Source: Entoloma clypeatum (lineage: Eukaryota; Basidiomycota; Agaricomycetes; Agaricales; Entolomataceae). Taken from it: a DNA stretch of 64,000 nt. The notes beneath the pieces are model-generated. The model ran no database searches. It had not been told where the DNA came from and saw only the letters and a list, made by a program, of their open reading frames with translations. The stretch covers positions 3,410,001 to 3,474,000 of the forward strand of contig OY751491.1 in NCBI GenBank assembly GCA_963565915.1, given 5' to 3'. Positions 39,545 to 49,785 of the stretch are shown here, one piece after another. The first letter of the stretch is position 1. Each line of letters starts with the position of its first letter. The translations under genes and the position numbers were made by a program.

Positions 39545-41491
39545 TTGATGTTCCACTTCACACTAAGGCATGTGCCAGGCAAGACCTTCGCACCTGATGG
39601 TCTATCGAGGCGAGAAGCGCAACCAGGGGATGAAACCTACCATATCGAGGAGGACTGGGTGGATGAACCAGATGGACCGCCACGGTACAAGTATCCCGAT
39701 AAGGAAAATGGTATCCCTAATGCGGAAAAGAATGACCCATTAGAGTTCGACGAGTTTAAAACAAAGATAGACACACGCAGTGGTTATCTTTGGGCTACGT
39801 CGGTTGAAGACTTCCGGGGAGAGCTTGCTGACGCTCGCGAGAGATTGAATATTGAATGATTATATCTTGGGCGAGTGTGTAAGGCCGGACTGCTCTCGCA
39901 ATTCGTGGGGGAACCGGCGTTGCCCAACGACTCTTTGAAATGGGATGAATCGATGCGAGAACCTTATGATGAGGATCATCGCACGATAACCGCGAAGTTG
40001 CAGGATGACCGCATTCCTGACATCAAGATTTGGCTCGAGGACCCTTTTGTGAGACCAAACGGCCTGAATGACCGACAGTATAAACAGTTCGTGCAGCGGG
40101 CGAGACAATTCTTTGTCGCTGATGATGGCCGGCTCTATAGAAGAGGTAGCGAGGGAAAGCACAAACTAGTGGTCGAGAAGGGGCATCACATGTACATGAT
40201 GAGGGCGTCCCATGATAGCCTTGCGCACCGCAGCTTCTATGCAACAAAGGAGCTTATTGCGCAAAGATTCTGGTGGCCAGAATATGAGCGCGACGTTCGC
40301 CTATATGTCCAGACTTGTCATATATGTCAGCTGAGACAGAAGACATTGGTTCGCATTCCTCCTACGGTAACCCATACGCTGGGTCTGTTTCAGGTCCTGC
40401 ATGCCGATACGCTACACATGATGCCGGCGTCGAACGGTTGTAAATACATTGTTCACGGCCGCTGTGCACTATCGACATGGATGGAAGGGCGGCCGCTAAG
40501 GCAAGAAACGGGTCGGACTGTTGGACACTGGCTCTTCGAAGACATACTATGTAGGTGGGGCGGTATGGTAATGATTGTGACCGATAACGCGGGGCCATTC
40601 AAGAAAGCTTTGGCCTGGATAGAACAGAAGTATGGAATTAAGGGGATTATGATATCGGCTTATAATTCTAGAGCAAATGGACGGATCAAGAGGCCGCATT
40701 GGGACGTTCGTCAGGCTTTGTTTAAGGCCACAGGCGGTGATATCGGCAAGTGGTTCTGGTTCTTCCACCATATGATGTGGGCAGATAGGATCACGATTCG
40801 GAAGGGTTTGGGATGCTCGCCATATTTCATGTGTACAGGGGCGCATCCCATCCTTCCCCTAGATATTGTTGAGGCGACGTGGCTAGTGAAACTTCCAGAT
40901 GGGCCGCTGTCAACGGCGGACCTGATCGGATTTAGGGCTTGTGCGCTCGCGAAGCACAAAGTGCACGTCGATGAGATGCGTAAGCAGGTTACGCGTGCCA
41001 AGATGACGGCGGTACTTCGTTATGAGCAAGAGCACCGGCATAAAATCAGAGATTATGACTTTAGAGAGAGAGATCTAGTGTTAGTCCGCAATACAGCGGT
41101 TGAAAATAGTCTTGACAAGAAAATGAAGCCCAGGTACTTCGGTCCTATGGTGGTCGTCGCGAGGAATAAAGGTGGAGCATACATCATTGCAGAACTGGAT
41201 GGGTCGGTATGGCATGAGAAGGTTGCAGCATTTAGACTCGTTCCCTACCATGCGAGACGTGCCATTGCAGTCCCTAAAGGGGTGTTAGACTTCATCGATA
41301 TTACAAAAGCGACATTGGAAGGATTGAAAAATTCGACCGAGACTGCTAAGGACAGCGGTGAGGACCTGTGGTTCGACGGAACGAGGCTGGACATAGATAA
41401 GAATGACAGGTTTGAGGATACGCCTCGCGAGGTTACCGTGGATGATGCGGGGGCAGTCTCGGACGAGGATTCCAGCTCGGATGATGAATGA
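39545..41491 (+). pseudogene. Gypsy-C integrase, catalytic Glu replaced
   Basis: After a stop at 39857 the frame from 39875 has the HHCC zinc module (HDSLAHRSFYATKELI ... CHICQLRQ). Its core has D in LHADTLHM and D in IVTDNAGPF, but SRANGRIKRPHWDVRQ carries Lys where GRIERxH is expected. An SH3-like tail (PRYFGPMVVVARNKGG) and an acidic end follow. No chromodomain. Confidence 0.82.
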
Positions 41492-41689
41492 CTGGGCTCG
41501 CGGGACTTACTTTGAAGGAAATCACCACTGGTATGATCTCGCGAGGCCTAGGGCCGTGTTGGAATGACTTAGCGATCATATCGAACGCCTATGTGCCAGC
41601 AGAGGAAGACCTGTATTACGGACTATACAGTAAAAACCTCTACAAGGGGACATGTGGCTTTTGCTGTGGCAGGAAAGGTGAAGGGCAGT

Positions 41690-43050
41690 CTACTCATACT
41701 GCTCCTTCAATTCGGAAAGGAGAAGGTTGTGTCGCTGCTTAAGGTATTGTGCATACTTTAAGTTGTAATCAAGAGAAGAAATTGTAGTGAGAAATTGGGA
41801 TCGGACGAGGGCCTCGGTGTCACAAAGGGACTTCTCGGTGTGTGTCAGGGGCGTCTCCAGGATCGACCCAGTCTCCGAGAGCATCTTGTTTGCGAGAGGA
41901 TTGTCCATCACGAAGCGAGCGGCTGCGGGGTGACATATTAGCTTGGATAAAGAAGGCGGATACATTTAGTACGGTACCTTCTTTGTGGAAATTGCCTCGC
42001 TGCTCCACTTGTGCTGGTCCCACCAGCGCTGTGTCCTTGAACGGGGCTTCTTTGGTCTCCAGCCGCGGTTTCTTGTTGGATTTGGGACCTGGGGCCGATT
42101 TGCCCTTCAACCCAGACCCTTTCTGTATATGGGGAAAATTAGCGGAGATTGTCGGGGGCAGTATGTCGACGTACCGTGCCGGATGATGATTTCTCCGTCG
42201 AGGGAGCTGTAACGGACTTCTTGGCAGACCCATTGTCCGCAGTAATGGGATGGAGGGTCTCGGGGTCGACGTCCATCTTCTTGCACAGTAGCGAGAAGCG
42301 GCTTCAATACCATTGGAAGTTGGAAGGTAGTATACGAATAATGACAGACCTCATGATCAGATTCATCATCTCGCGATCGCTTACGAGGTTCGGCGGGGCG
42401 CTCGGCGTTTCTGTCGCTGTCGTCGCTGTCCCCGACTGGGTTAGTTCGGGTTCCGCGGCGGCGGACGGGCTGTTTGCGTCCGGGATATTAGAGACGTCGA
42501 GATTGAGATCGGCGTCGGGATCAGTTACTTTGACCTGGTCGAGCCATTCAATTAGTGCGGGGGACGGACTCCAGCTCTCGCGTCGACTCACTTCGGGTTT
42601 CTCGCTGTTGGCCGGAGGATCACTTGCAGGTGGAGGCGCGGTCTCCTCGGTGGCTGTAGGTCCTTGACGCAGGTATCGTATGTACGTGACCATGTCCTTG
42701 AGGGTAAAGAACATGGGCGGGAGTCTCCAAGACTTGTTCTTGTCATGGAACACCTGTAGGCCGTTCCTAGCTACGAAAACGTGGTCCGCGAGTTGTGAGT
42801 CCTTGAGGTACTCATTGGAAATATGTGCATGACAGAGATTTAGAGGCTGACGGAATAGTTGGAATGGTCAAACAAGGTTCGGTGCGCTGTCGCAACGTAC
42901 TTTGAGGTCATCATACGCGTACCGACAGATGAGGTATGCTTCGGAGCAGGTTGGCAGTTTCTTGGGGGGTGCCTGAGGATCGTCCGGGAATGAACCGATG
43001 AGTGAGGCTAAGACCTTTTTCACGGCCTGGGTTTCGTCTTCGTTAGACAT
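41690..43050 (-). pseudogene. Antisense gene of Gypsy-C, four exons, one in-frame stop
   Basis: On the minus strand ATG 43050 (MSNEDETQAV). Exons 43050-42350, 42301-42175, 42122-41978 and 41922-41690. The three introns are 48, 52 and 55 nt with GT...AG ends (one donor is GTACGT), and the frame is kept through all four to 401 residues. Codon 61 is TGA (after APNLV), the only lesion seen. The protein has a conserved-looking N-terminal region (CSEAYLICRYAYDDL ... VFHDKNKSWRLPPMFFTLKDM), a Pro/Ser-rich middle, a basic stretch (GPKSNKKPRLETK) and a C-terminal helix (LDYNLKYAQYLKQRHNLLLS). No known domain recognised. It ends about 200 nt past the pol stop, tail to tail. Confidence 0.62.
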
Positions 43051-43362
43051 CTCTTTTAGAGGCGGCGTGTGACCCGAGGGCAAGTTTGTCTAGCGGTGTT
43101 GATTTGTGTTAGGGTGAGGGTAGAGTTGACTCTTCGAGTGGTCGCGGGCTTTTATAGCTTCCCTGGCGACTTAGTAACGAAAGTTTTTTTTGAGGCCGTG
43201 CTATACCGGATGGTAGTGGCGCCCGGGATTGCGTGGTTAGGCACGGCGGTTCCCTCTACGAGGGGATAGTCAGTCCTTGTGATAGTCGACAGGGGTACCT
43301 TCACGATGCTAGTCTTGCCTTCACGGAATAGAGCGACGTCCAACTCGGAGAGTTGTATTCTT

Positions 43363-43382
43363 TAGTGTGGGGGAGTGGGGGG
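43363..43382 (+). promoter_or_regulatory. G-rich tract, possible Gypsy-C polypurine tract
   Basis: GTGGGGGAGTGGGGGG precedes TCGCGAGCC. The position fits a primer for the plus strand, but no LTR start could be confirmed after it. Confidence 0.35.
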
Positions 43383-43868
43383 TCGCGAGCCTGTTCCAGT
43401 ACAATTGCGAACCTCAAATCGCCATAAATGAAACAGAACATGAAAGAGCAGAATCTCGGAAGGAGATATCAGAAAGACATAATCACCGTCAAATAGATAT
43501 ACCGAACCCCTGAGTACCAAACAGCATAACGATCAAAGTAAAACGAGACTTCATCCAACGTCTTCACGATAGACTTAGAAATACTGTAGTTCTGAACAGG
43601 AGGCCCTTAATGGACTTAATCAAAGAACGAAGAAAAGCGATATATTTGGGCGTAAGCCCGCAGCGAGTGTATACAGAGAAAATATAAGGGCGTATAGCCT
43701 GCGACATGTGCAAATATAAAAAAGAAAGAAGGCCCGCAGTACCTAGGCGACATCGCGAGACGACCCCTGAACAAACAGATCCTTTGCAACTTCATCGGCA
43801 TCTTCCTCCACAGGGGAATCGTGATGTCGTATCATAATCGTGACCTGTCACAACAGGTAACAGCAGCC
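43383..43868. other. Unassigned stretch between Gypsy-C and the PB1-like module
   Basis: No plus-strand gene. On the minus strand about 43820-43742 reads an acidic 26-residue tail ending in TAG (VEEDADEVAKDLFVQGSS), which could be the end of another element's Pol. It contains two TCGCGA motifs. Confidence 0.35.
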
Positions 43869-44136
43869 ATGCCTTTCATTCCGTTCAAGTTCAAGAAGGC
43901 CAATGCCCCGACTAGACTCGCATATTTTGATACGCAGCCGACCTGGGGAGATCTTGCCTCTGAAATCGCCACACTGTTTTACATTCCACCCAAAGACGTT
44001 GGCGTCGCTTTCGTCGACAAACACAATGACGCAGTTACTCTCAAAAACGAAAAAGACCTTCAGCGTTTCTACAAGTTGTTGGATCAGTCTTCTGAAGAAA
44101 TAAAGTTCGTCGTCCAGGACCTACGGACTCCTGATG
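43869..44136 (+). CDS. PB1-like N-terminal module (exon)
   Basis: ATG 43869 starts MPFIPFKFKKANAPTRLAYF. About 90 residues follow with a PB1/ubiquitin-like look: TWGDLASEIATLF, GVAFVDKHNDAVTL, DLQRFYKLL, KFVVQDL. A GTGAGT donor follows at 44137. Similar modules occur, from memory, at the N-terminus of agaricomycete proteins. It may be exon 1 of the Crinkler gene or the stump of a separate gene; the frame also runs on to 44369 without splicing. Confidence 0.5.
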
Positions 44137-44305
44137 GTGAGTCTGCTTTCATCCGCCTCCCGTATACTTTTCGTCCCTCCTGCATCCATCGATGCCTTAT
44201 ATTACGAAACCGTCCTCATCTGCTCTCTATCTTGTGTCTCGATACCCTGGCCTCTTATTCATCATTGCTCCATCAGCCGAAACCACAATCACCTCAACTT
44301 GGTCA

Positions 44306-46890
44306 ATGGATTCTAATATGTCTGAATTATCAAAGAGTGGTGAGCCAGCAGCAGTGGTCAGGGCCGTAAATTACTCAATCACTTGTTCAGATGATGAGTT
44401 CAAGCTCTTCTGTTGGGTTCTCGGGCGGTCCAACGGGCCTTTCTCGGTTAAGATTGGGAAAAGCGAGACAGTGGATGACTTGAAAAAAGGGGTAAAGAAG
44501 GAGAACGAGTATACGCTTGCTGGCATTGATTTTCACGCACTCAAAATATGGAAGGTGAGGCAGTTTTCCCGCGTACATTCAGGAAGAGATCTAATATTTG
44601 GGAAGTTGTCCCCACCCATTCCGTCTGCTGAACTCGACTTGAAGCTGGTTCACGTTCGAAGCCCAGAGGAAATTCCTGGGAGTGTCCAATTAGACCCTTT
44701 CGACGATTTGTCAGAACACTTCTTGTCCCCCCCACGCAAGCACCTCCACATCGTCGTGCAACTTCCGCCCATCCGTGAGTATTGACTCACATATTCGTAT
44801 TCTTGTGCTTTCTTTGAAAACACTGGAAGTCTCAGCCCCTGGGAAACGCGGACGCTCGCCAGTGGAAGAGGATGGTCACGCAGGGTTGAAGCGCCAGGCT
44901 ATCGGTGAGTAAAGTCGTCTCCCCATGCCGTATGTCTTCACGTATCGTCGACGCTTATATTCTTTCGCTGTCGCTCTCAGACACCCTCGACAACTCTTGG
45001 TTGAAACAACTCCACTCCGAGATTTGGAACCGCCCAGACCGCAAGTCAGAGTTCTTCCACGAGGTCGAGGTTACCGTAGCAGATTATAACGCATTGCAAA
45101 AGCGTCTTACTGAGAAACATCCGGACCGCGACTTAGCTGAGTACAAGGCAACAGAGAACGTCCTATCCATAAAACTTGAAATTCTTCGACCCTCGAAACC
45201 CTGCCCTTCTCCTTCACCTCTGTCATCACAACATAAAGCAAATAACGCTCAGATTCAAGCAAACCATGACCAGGATATGGAGGAAAGCAACGAGATTGAT
45301 ATCGAGCTTCACTCATTCCTGCCAGCCACTCTTGAGTTCTTGGACCTTTCAAGTTTGAAACTCAAGGACCAGAACCGCTTACCTTTACCACTTCTCGTCC
45401 GTCAAGATTACAAAGAGCTTTCTACGTTGATCAACGATCAAGGTATGGAGGCCAGCAGCTCTGTGATGGTTTGCGGTCAACCTGGAACAGGTGAGATCCT
45501 TGCATTTGTGTCTCATTCGGTTTAACCAGGCTCGTGAATTTCAAGGAAAGACGGCTTATCTCCATCTCAAGATTGTCGAATTCATCATCGCTGGCCGCCC
45601 ATTCCTATATCAAACCATGAATGGAACCGTCTACCATGTCTCAGACAAGGTTACGGAAATCAACTCATGGTCATCAACTGAATCCATCACGGCACTCATC
45701 GACCTGGACAGTCGGCTTGGCGTGCCCTTGCCGCCCAGAGACTTCCTATTCCAAAGCTCCGTGCAGATTATCGTGGCATCATCACCTGCAGGCTCAGAAC
45801 CCAAGTGGTTGAAGCAAGGCGGTCCCTTCTTGTCTGTGATCACAATTATGACTGCCCTGTGGTCACCTAGGGAGTTCTTCCTAACCGGGTTTGTCATATC
45901 ATTTCGAGTGCGCAGACTTGACTGACGTGCTTCTTTAGTATATTTCTCCATCCCCGAGATCTCACCTTCATGCGGCTAAGGGAGTCGGTGTCTTATTTCG
46001 GCTTCAATCCTCGCCGATCCTTTGACGCCTCCTCCTCCGTACGGCTCTTGGAGCAAACTAAGGAAAATGTTACAACTAAAATCCTCAACGCCGTGGGAAA
46101 CACTAGAATTATGTCTGTGTTGCACAACGCCCGCACTTCGGGGGGTGTCTCTCACACAGTATTTGAAATCTCCCCATCAGACCCTAGGCGTTTTCTCGCG
46201 AATTCTCGGGTAGGAGCAGTGTCTCCGTGGGCGTTGGATGTGTTAGTGAGAGCATACGAAGCTGGCAAAGCTGTTGACATGGCTGAGTTCTACAAGTCGG
46301 TTGCTCGCATGCCTAATGCGGAGACAATTCAAGGCCGTTTGTTTCAAAGGCAGGTGTTGAACCACTTCGATGACATTGCTGGCCAACACACGTTCTCGAT
46401 CCGGGACCTGTCCACGGACGCCATAGTGGATTGGATTTATCCCGCTTCCACTCCACGTTTTACATTCAAATCAACCACAGTCATCGGCGCACTCACAAAT
46501 GCGGTTCAAAAAGGAAATTCTTTGCACTTGGTACCATGGGATCCCAACTTTCCTGCTGTTAATTCGATTGTATATGCCCCAAACGAAGTCCTCACTTGTG
46601 TTCAAATAACCGTCAGTAACAAACACGATATTGCAGTCTTGGGTCTCCAGCAAATTCAAGGATGGCTCAAACGAGCCTCGCCATTTGAAGCTCTCCGCCC
46701 CCACAAAGACACACAGAGGCACTGGCGCTTTATATTCGTCGTGCCTTTTGCCATGGAGAAAACTTTTGCATCGCAAATTCTTAAAGATGATACTGACCAC
46801 GGTGAATGGGCTGGAAAGGTGGACCAGTACGTATTAGGGTTGGAAGAGAAGACGTTGTTTCGAATGGTGCAAGAGGTTACCATGAATTGA
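44306..46890 (+). CDS. Crinkler-like protein with P-loop NTPase region (five exons)
   Basis: Start ATG 44306 or 44318. Exons 44306-44774, 44836-44904, 44981-45490, 45546-45888 and 45939-46890, all GT...AG with the frame kept. Residues 25-80 form the CRN header (LFCWVLGRSNGPFSVKI, TVDDLKK, LKIWKV). A short basic linker (GKRGRSP) follows. After a charged region comes a Walker A loop GQPGTGKT, interrupted by an intron between G and K, and the WLKQGG ... IMTALWSPREF region typical of CRN NTPases. The C-terminal 310 residues are unassigned. CRN proteins are effector-like; in free-living fungi they may act in conflict or recognition. It is not obviously broken. The nearest TE is Gypsy-C upstream. 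Confidence 0.8.
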
Positions 46891-46929
46891 CTGCTGTCGT
46901 TGTGGTTTCCCAACCTGTTCATACTCTTT

Positions 46930-47500
46930 TTTTCGCAAGGGCTGGGTGTCGCAAAAGTTTCCTTTTTTTTTTCCATGTAGCGGCGAAGGGTAAGTAAATT
47001 CGTCAATTCAAACGGCCTGAAAGGTGTGTCCATGTGTACTACCAAACATTCTGATCAATAAGACTTGACTTGGCCGATAAAGTGAAGATGAGCTTGACGC
47101 GTATCAATGGGTGTGCGTCACGATCTTTTCTTCCTCCTGCTGGCATCTGGCCCATTCGCCAACGTACAGGGCTGCGCAAGGCACAAAGGCATGCAGAACA
47201 GGTTCTGTAAGGCGCGTCATCATCTCCTCTCAGCCCAAGCATACCTGATAATCTTTGTTGCACTTTCGTCACGATCTTCGGAGACTGCCGACTGAGCCTG
47301 AATGTGGCCGTGGGAATGAGAAAACAGACAGACCCACGAAAAGTCATCCCTGCGGGAGTGATCCCTTGGGATAGCAGTACGTCGGCAGTCGGCTCATCGA
47401 AGCATAGCCACTGTTCCATCATAGGGAGCGTGAGACGTAACCCATACATTATACCTATAACCTGGCACGTGATGGTCTCACTGTTAGGTTGCATCCAAAA
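46930..47500. repeat. Downstream flank of the Crinkler gene with a repeat found inverted at 50.8 kb
   Basis: 46940-47068 matches 50807-50964 in reverse complement (shared GGGTAAGTAAATTC, GGTGTGTCCATGTGTAC, GATCAATAAGACTTGA), with about one difference in five. A 151-codon minus-strand frame (47494-47039) overlaps it; it has no recognisable domain and I do not call it a gene. Confidence 0.5.
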
Positions 47501-47810
47501 ATAGGTAGTGGGGATCTGCCATCACGGAGTAGGGTCTGTTTGCAACTCATTTCCAGGGAAATTTTGAGAGATCTGATTGGCTGGTGATTGCTGTGAGCCA
47601 ATCGGATTGCCCAAAATTTCGTTCAAAAGCTCGGCTAAGAGGTTGCAAACAGATACTAGTGTTGAGGCCTGAGGATTCAGCAACAGCAGCAACGACTGTT
47701 CAGTCAAGTTGCCTCGGCTGATCATGTGATGCATCTGTTGTCATAATAAATATACGCAGGGATACTCCATGAGCAGAACTCAAACATGATATCTCCTGAT
47801 AATGGATGAT
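47501..47810. other. Stretch without recognised features
   Basis: No gene or repeat recognised. One short minus-strand frame (47734-47522) has no conserved features. Confidence 0.5.
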
Positions 47811-47882
47811 GGCTCTGCTGGGAGTCGAACCCAGGCTCACCTGGATCTTGACCAAGGGTGTTAACCACTACACCACAGGGCC
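47811..47882 (-). tRNA. tRNA-like cloverleaf (tRNA pseudogene or SINE head)
   Basis: 72 nt with exact tRNA geometry: acceptor 7 bp (one mismatch), D stem GTGT/ACAC, D loop AGTGGTTA, anticodon stem CTTGG/CCAGG, T arm CTGGG-TTCGACT-CCCAG. Box A TGGTGTAGTGG and box B GGTTCGACTCC are good Pol III promoters. Against a working tRNA: the anticodon loop is TCAAGAT, with C instead of U at position 33. Sequence after the 3' end continues without a T-run, as in a tRNA-derived SINE. Confidence 0.55.
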
Positions 47883-48220
47883 TTGGTTCTATCATGTTGG
47901 TTTCTCCAACATGTTGAACGAATTCCACGCCTATAGATATTTCATCTATAGCATCATGTGCCCAATCCCATGACATACAAATAATGTACAAATAAGTAGA
48001 CTAGTATATAAGACTGTCCTTATTCTCTGTACAATATAACACTCTTACTGAGTAACCCCAACCTTGCAAAACACCTCCCAAGGTTAGTAGTAGGGTTCCC
48101 TCTCTATCGTAGAATACACGATTCGTAGCGCATAGCATAGAGTATACTAGGGCTGCAAGACGACACATCCACTGTGATAACCTCCAGCATTGATGTGATC
48201 ATATGCTGCTCAAACACAGA
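47883..48220 (+). other. TATA-containing stretch before the ribozyme
   Basis: 47895-48041 starts TGTTGG, contains TATATAAG at about 48005 and ends ATATAACA, resembling a short LTR, but its flanks (TATCA/CTCTT) do not match. No coding sequence. Confidence 0.25.
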
Positions 48221-48274
48221 GTGTTAGGGTAGCAGTTAAGCCCTCTGATGAGCCCCTTCGCAAGGGCGAAACAC
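48221..48274 (+). ncRNA. Candidate type III hammerhead ribozyme
   Basis: All core positions fit. Stem III GTG (48221-48223) pairs with CAC (48272-48274). The cleavage triplet is GUU, cut after 48225. Stem I AGGGT/GCCCT has a 9 nt loop, followed by CUGAUGA (48245-48251). Stem II GCCC/GGGC has an 8 nt loop, followed by GAAA (48268-48271). Stem III is short, but CACAGAG (48215-48221) can also pair with CTCTGTG (48286-48292). A tRNA T-arm-like TGAGGGTTCAATCCTCA lies 40-60 nt downstream. Hammerheads of this type occur in small mobile RNAs and retrozymes. Confidence 0.68.
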
Positions 48275-48292
48275 CAAAGACCCCGCTCTGTG

Positions 48293-48639
48293 ACTTTCTC
48301 ATGGCTCGTGCCTTGTGAGGGTTCAATCCTCAGAGCACCACATCTTTCTGTGTCCAGTTGTAGCTATTTTGTTAGTTCTTCCCAATGTGAAATCACATCT
48401 GTCTATAAATCATCTTGCCGGACAAAGAGCAAAGAACTGTCAATGAAGCGGTAGAAGCTTTGTCAGATGCAAGAGCACCCTCCATTCTATGCGCGACTCG
48501 GTCAACCTGAAAATGGAAGCTGAATCCTGGAATCCCGACCGCTTTCCCCTATGCACCTCACTCAGTTCCAACTGGGGTTCCATTGCTTTCTGTCTGTCAG
48601 ATGTGTTGTTCTAGTCAGACAAATCTTCGGGGCCACTGT
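48293..48639 (+). other. Stretch with isolated tRNA T-arm, otherwise empty
   Basis: The only feature is the T-arm-like hairpin near 48316-48332 with a GTTCAAT loop; no matching acceptor or D arm. Confidence 0.35.
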
Positions 48640-48647
48640 GACATGGT

Positions 48648-49777
48648 TAGTGATGGACAGGGGTAACCTGCGGGTAAAAAATCTGTACCTGTACCCCTAC
48701 CCTCAAAAAACCGTACCCCCTCATCAAGGGTAAGGAAAACCCTCACCTACGGGTGAGGGCTTTCGAGGGTATGCGGGGGTATGGAATATCCGAGGGACAG
48801 CACACAAGGGTAGACACCCTTGGTGCTACGCAGCCTCTCTGCACGCTGCGCGCCATCGCGGACCTTGTGGGGGTGCACACGCGACCCTCCTCACTCCTCA
48901 TGCGCACGTCGTGTCGTGTCCCAGTGCTCTTGCGTACTACACCCACCCTGTTGTGGACCTCCCAGCCCACCTCCCCTTCTCTAGCCACTGCCTTCGCCTC
49001 CCGCGCCATTTGGTGGACAGGTAGGTGGTGGCAGTGGGCGAGTATGAGAGGGTGGGGAATGGTGAGGGCTGTTAGGCAAGAGGGCGTGAGTGGGGCTGTT
49101 GGGCACGAAGGGGGGCCGTTGGGCATGAGTGGACGCCGTTGGGCGCGAAGGGGGGTCGTTAGGCGCGACAGGGGACCGTTGGGCATGAAGGGGGGCCGTT
49201 GGACGCTGTTGGGCGTGAGTTGACATGAGTGGGTGTGAGTCGACATGAGTAGGGGCCGTTGGGCACGAGTGGACGCTGTTGGGCGCGAAGGGGGGCCGTT
49301 AGGCATGACGGGGGACCGTTGGGTGTGAGTGGGGACTGTTGGGCACGAAGGGGGGGCCGTTGGGCATGAAGGGGGGCCATTGGACGCCGTTGGGCGTGAG
49401 TTGACATGAGTGGGCATGAGTCGATGCGAGTAGGGGCTGTTAGGCAGGACGGGAGACCGTTGGGCGAGAAGGGGGACCATTATGCATGACGGGGGGCCAT
49501 TGGGCGTGAGTCGACACAAGTGGGCGTGAGTCGACGCGTGTAGGGGCCGTTGGGCGCGAAGGGGGGCCGTTGGACGTGAGTAGGGGGGATAAAAGTATCA
49601 ACATCAACTTCAACTTGTTGATTGTTGATTGTTTGGCTCAACCAAACATCATGTGACCCTCCAAACCCGTCCAAACGGTGCGGGTTTTCGGAGGGTAAGA
49701 AATTCTGACCCTCACCCTTACCCTCCCTTACCCTTCACCAAAACCCTGAGGGTTTTGTGTACCCTTGTCCATCACTA
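48648..49777 (-). mobile_element. hAT-like non-autonomous element (copy 2, inverted relative to copy 1)
   Basis: 1130 bp, ends TAGTGATGGACAGGGGTA and its inverse, perfect 8 bp duplication GACATGGT (48640-48647 and 49778-49785). It has the same subterminal GAGGGTAAGG blocks and the same GCCCAACGGCC minisatellite as 10584-11930, on the other strand. No transposase. Confidence 0.9.
49060..49590 (-). repeat. Minisatellite of hAT-like copy 2
   Basis: Tandem GGGGCCGTTGGGC-type units, fewer than in copy 1, so the array varies in length between copies. Confidence 0.85.
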
Positions 49778-49785
49778 GACATGGT

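Larger units (their letters stand above)
33032..43840 (+). mobile_element. Gypsy-C: decayed Ty3/gypsy element with antisense gene
   Basis: gag 34463-36403, then protease, RT, RNase H and integrase to 41491, then a spliced antisense gene. No pair of matching LTRs could be found, so both limits are approximate. They are supported by the spread of an enriched hexamer TCGCGA (about 26 by eye from 33186 to 43752). It lies between Copia-3 and the PB1/Crinkler region. Several stops and frameshifts make it inactive. Confidence 0.8.

Noticed and set aside
47039..47494. 151-codon minus-strand frame
   Set aside because: No domain, no conserved start, overlaps a diverged non-coding repeat.
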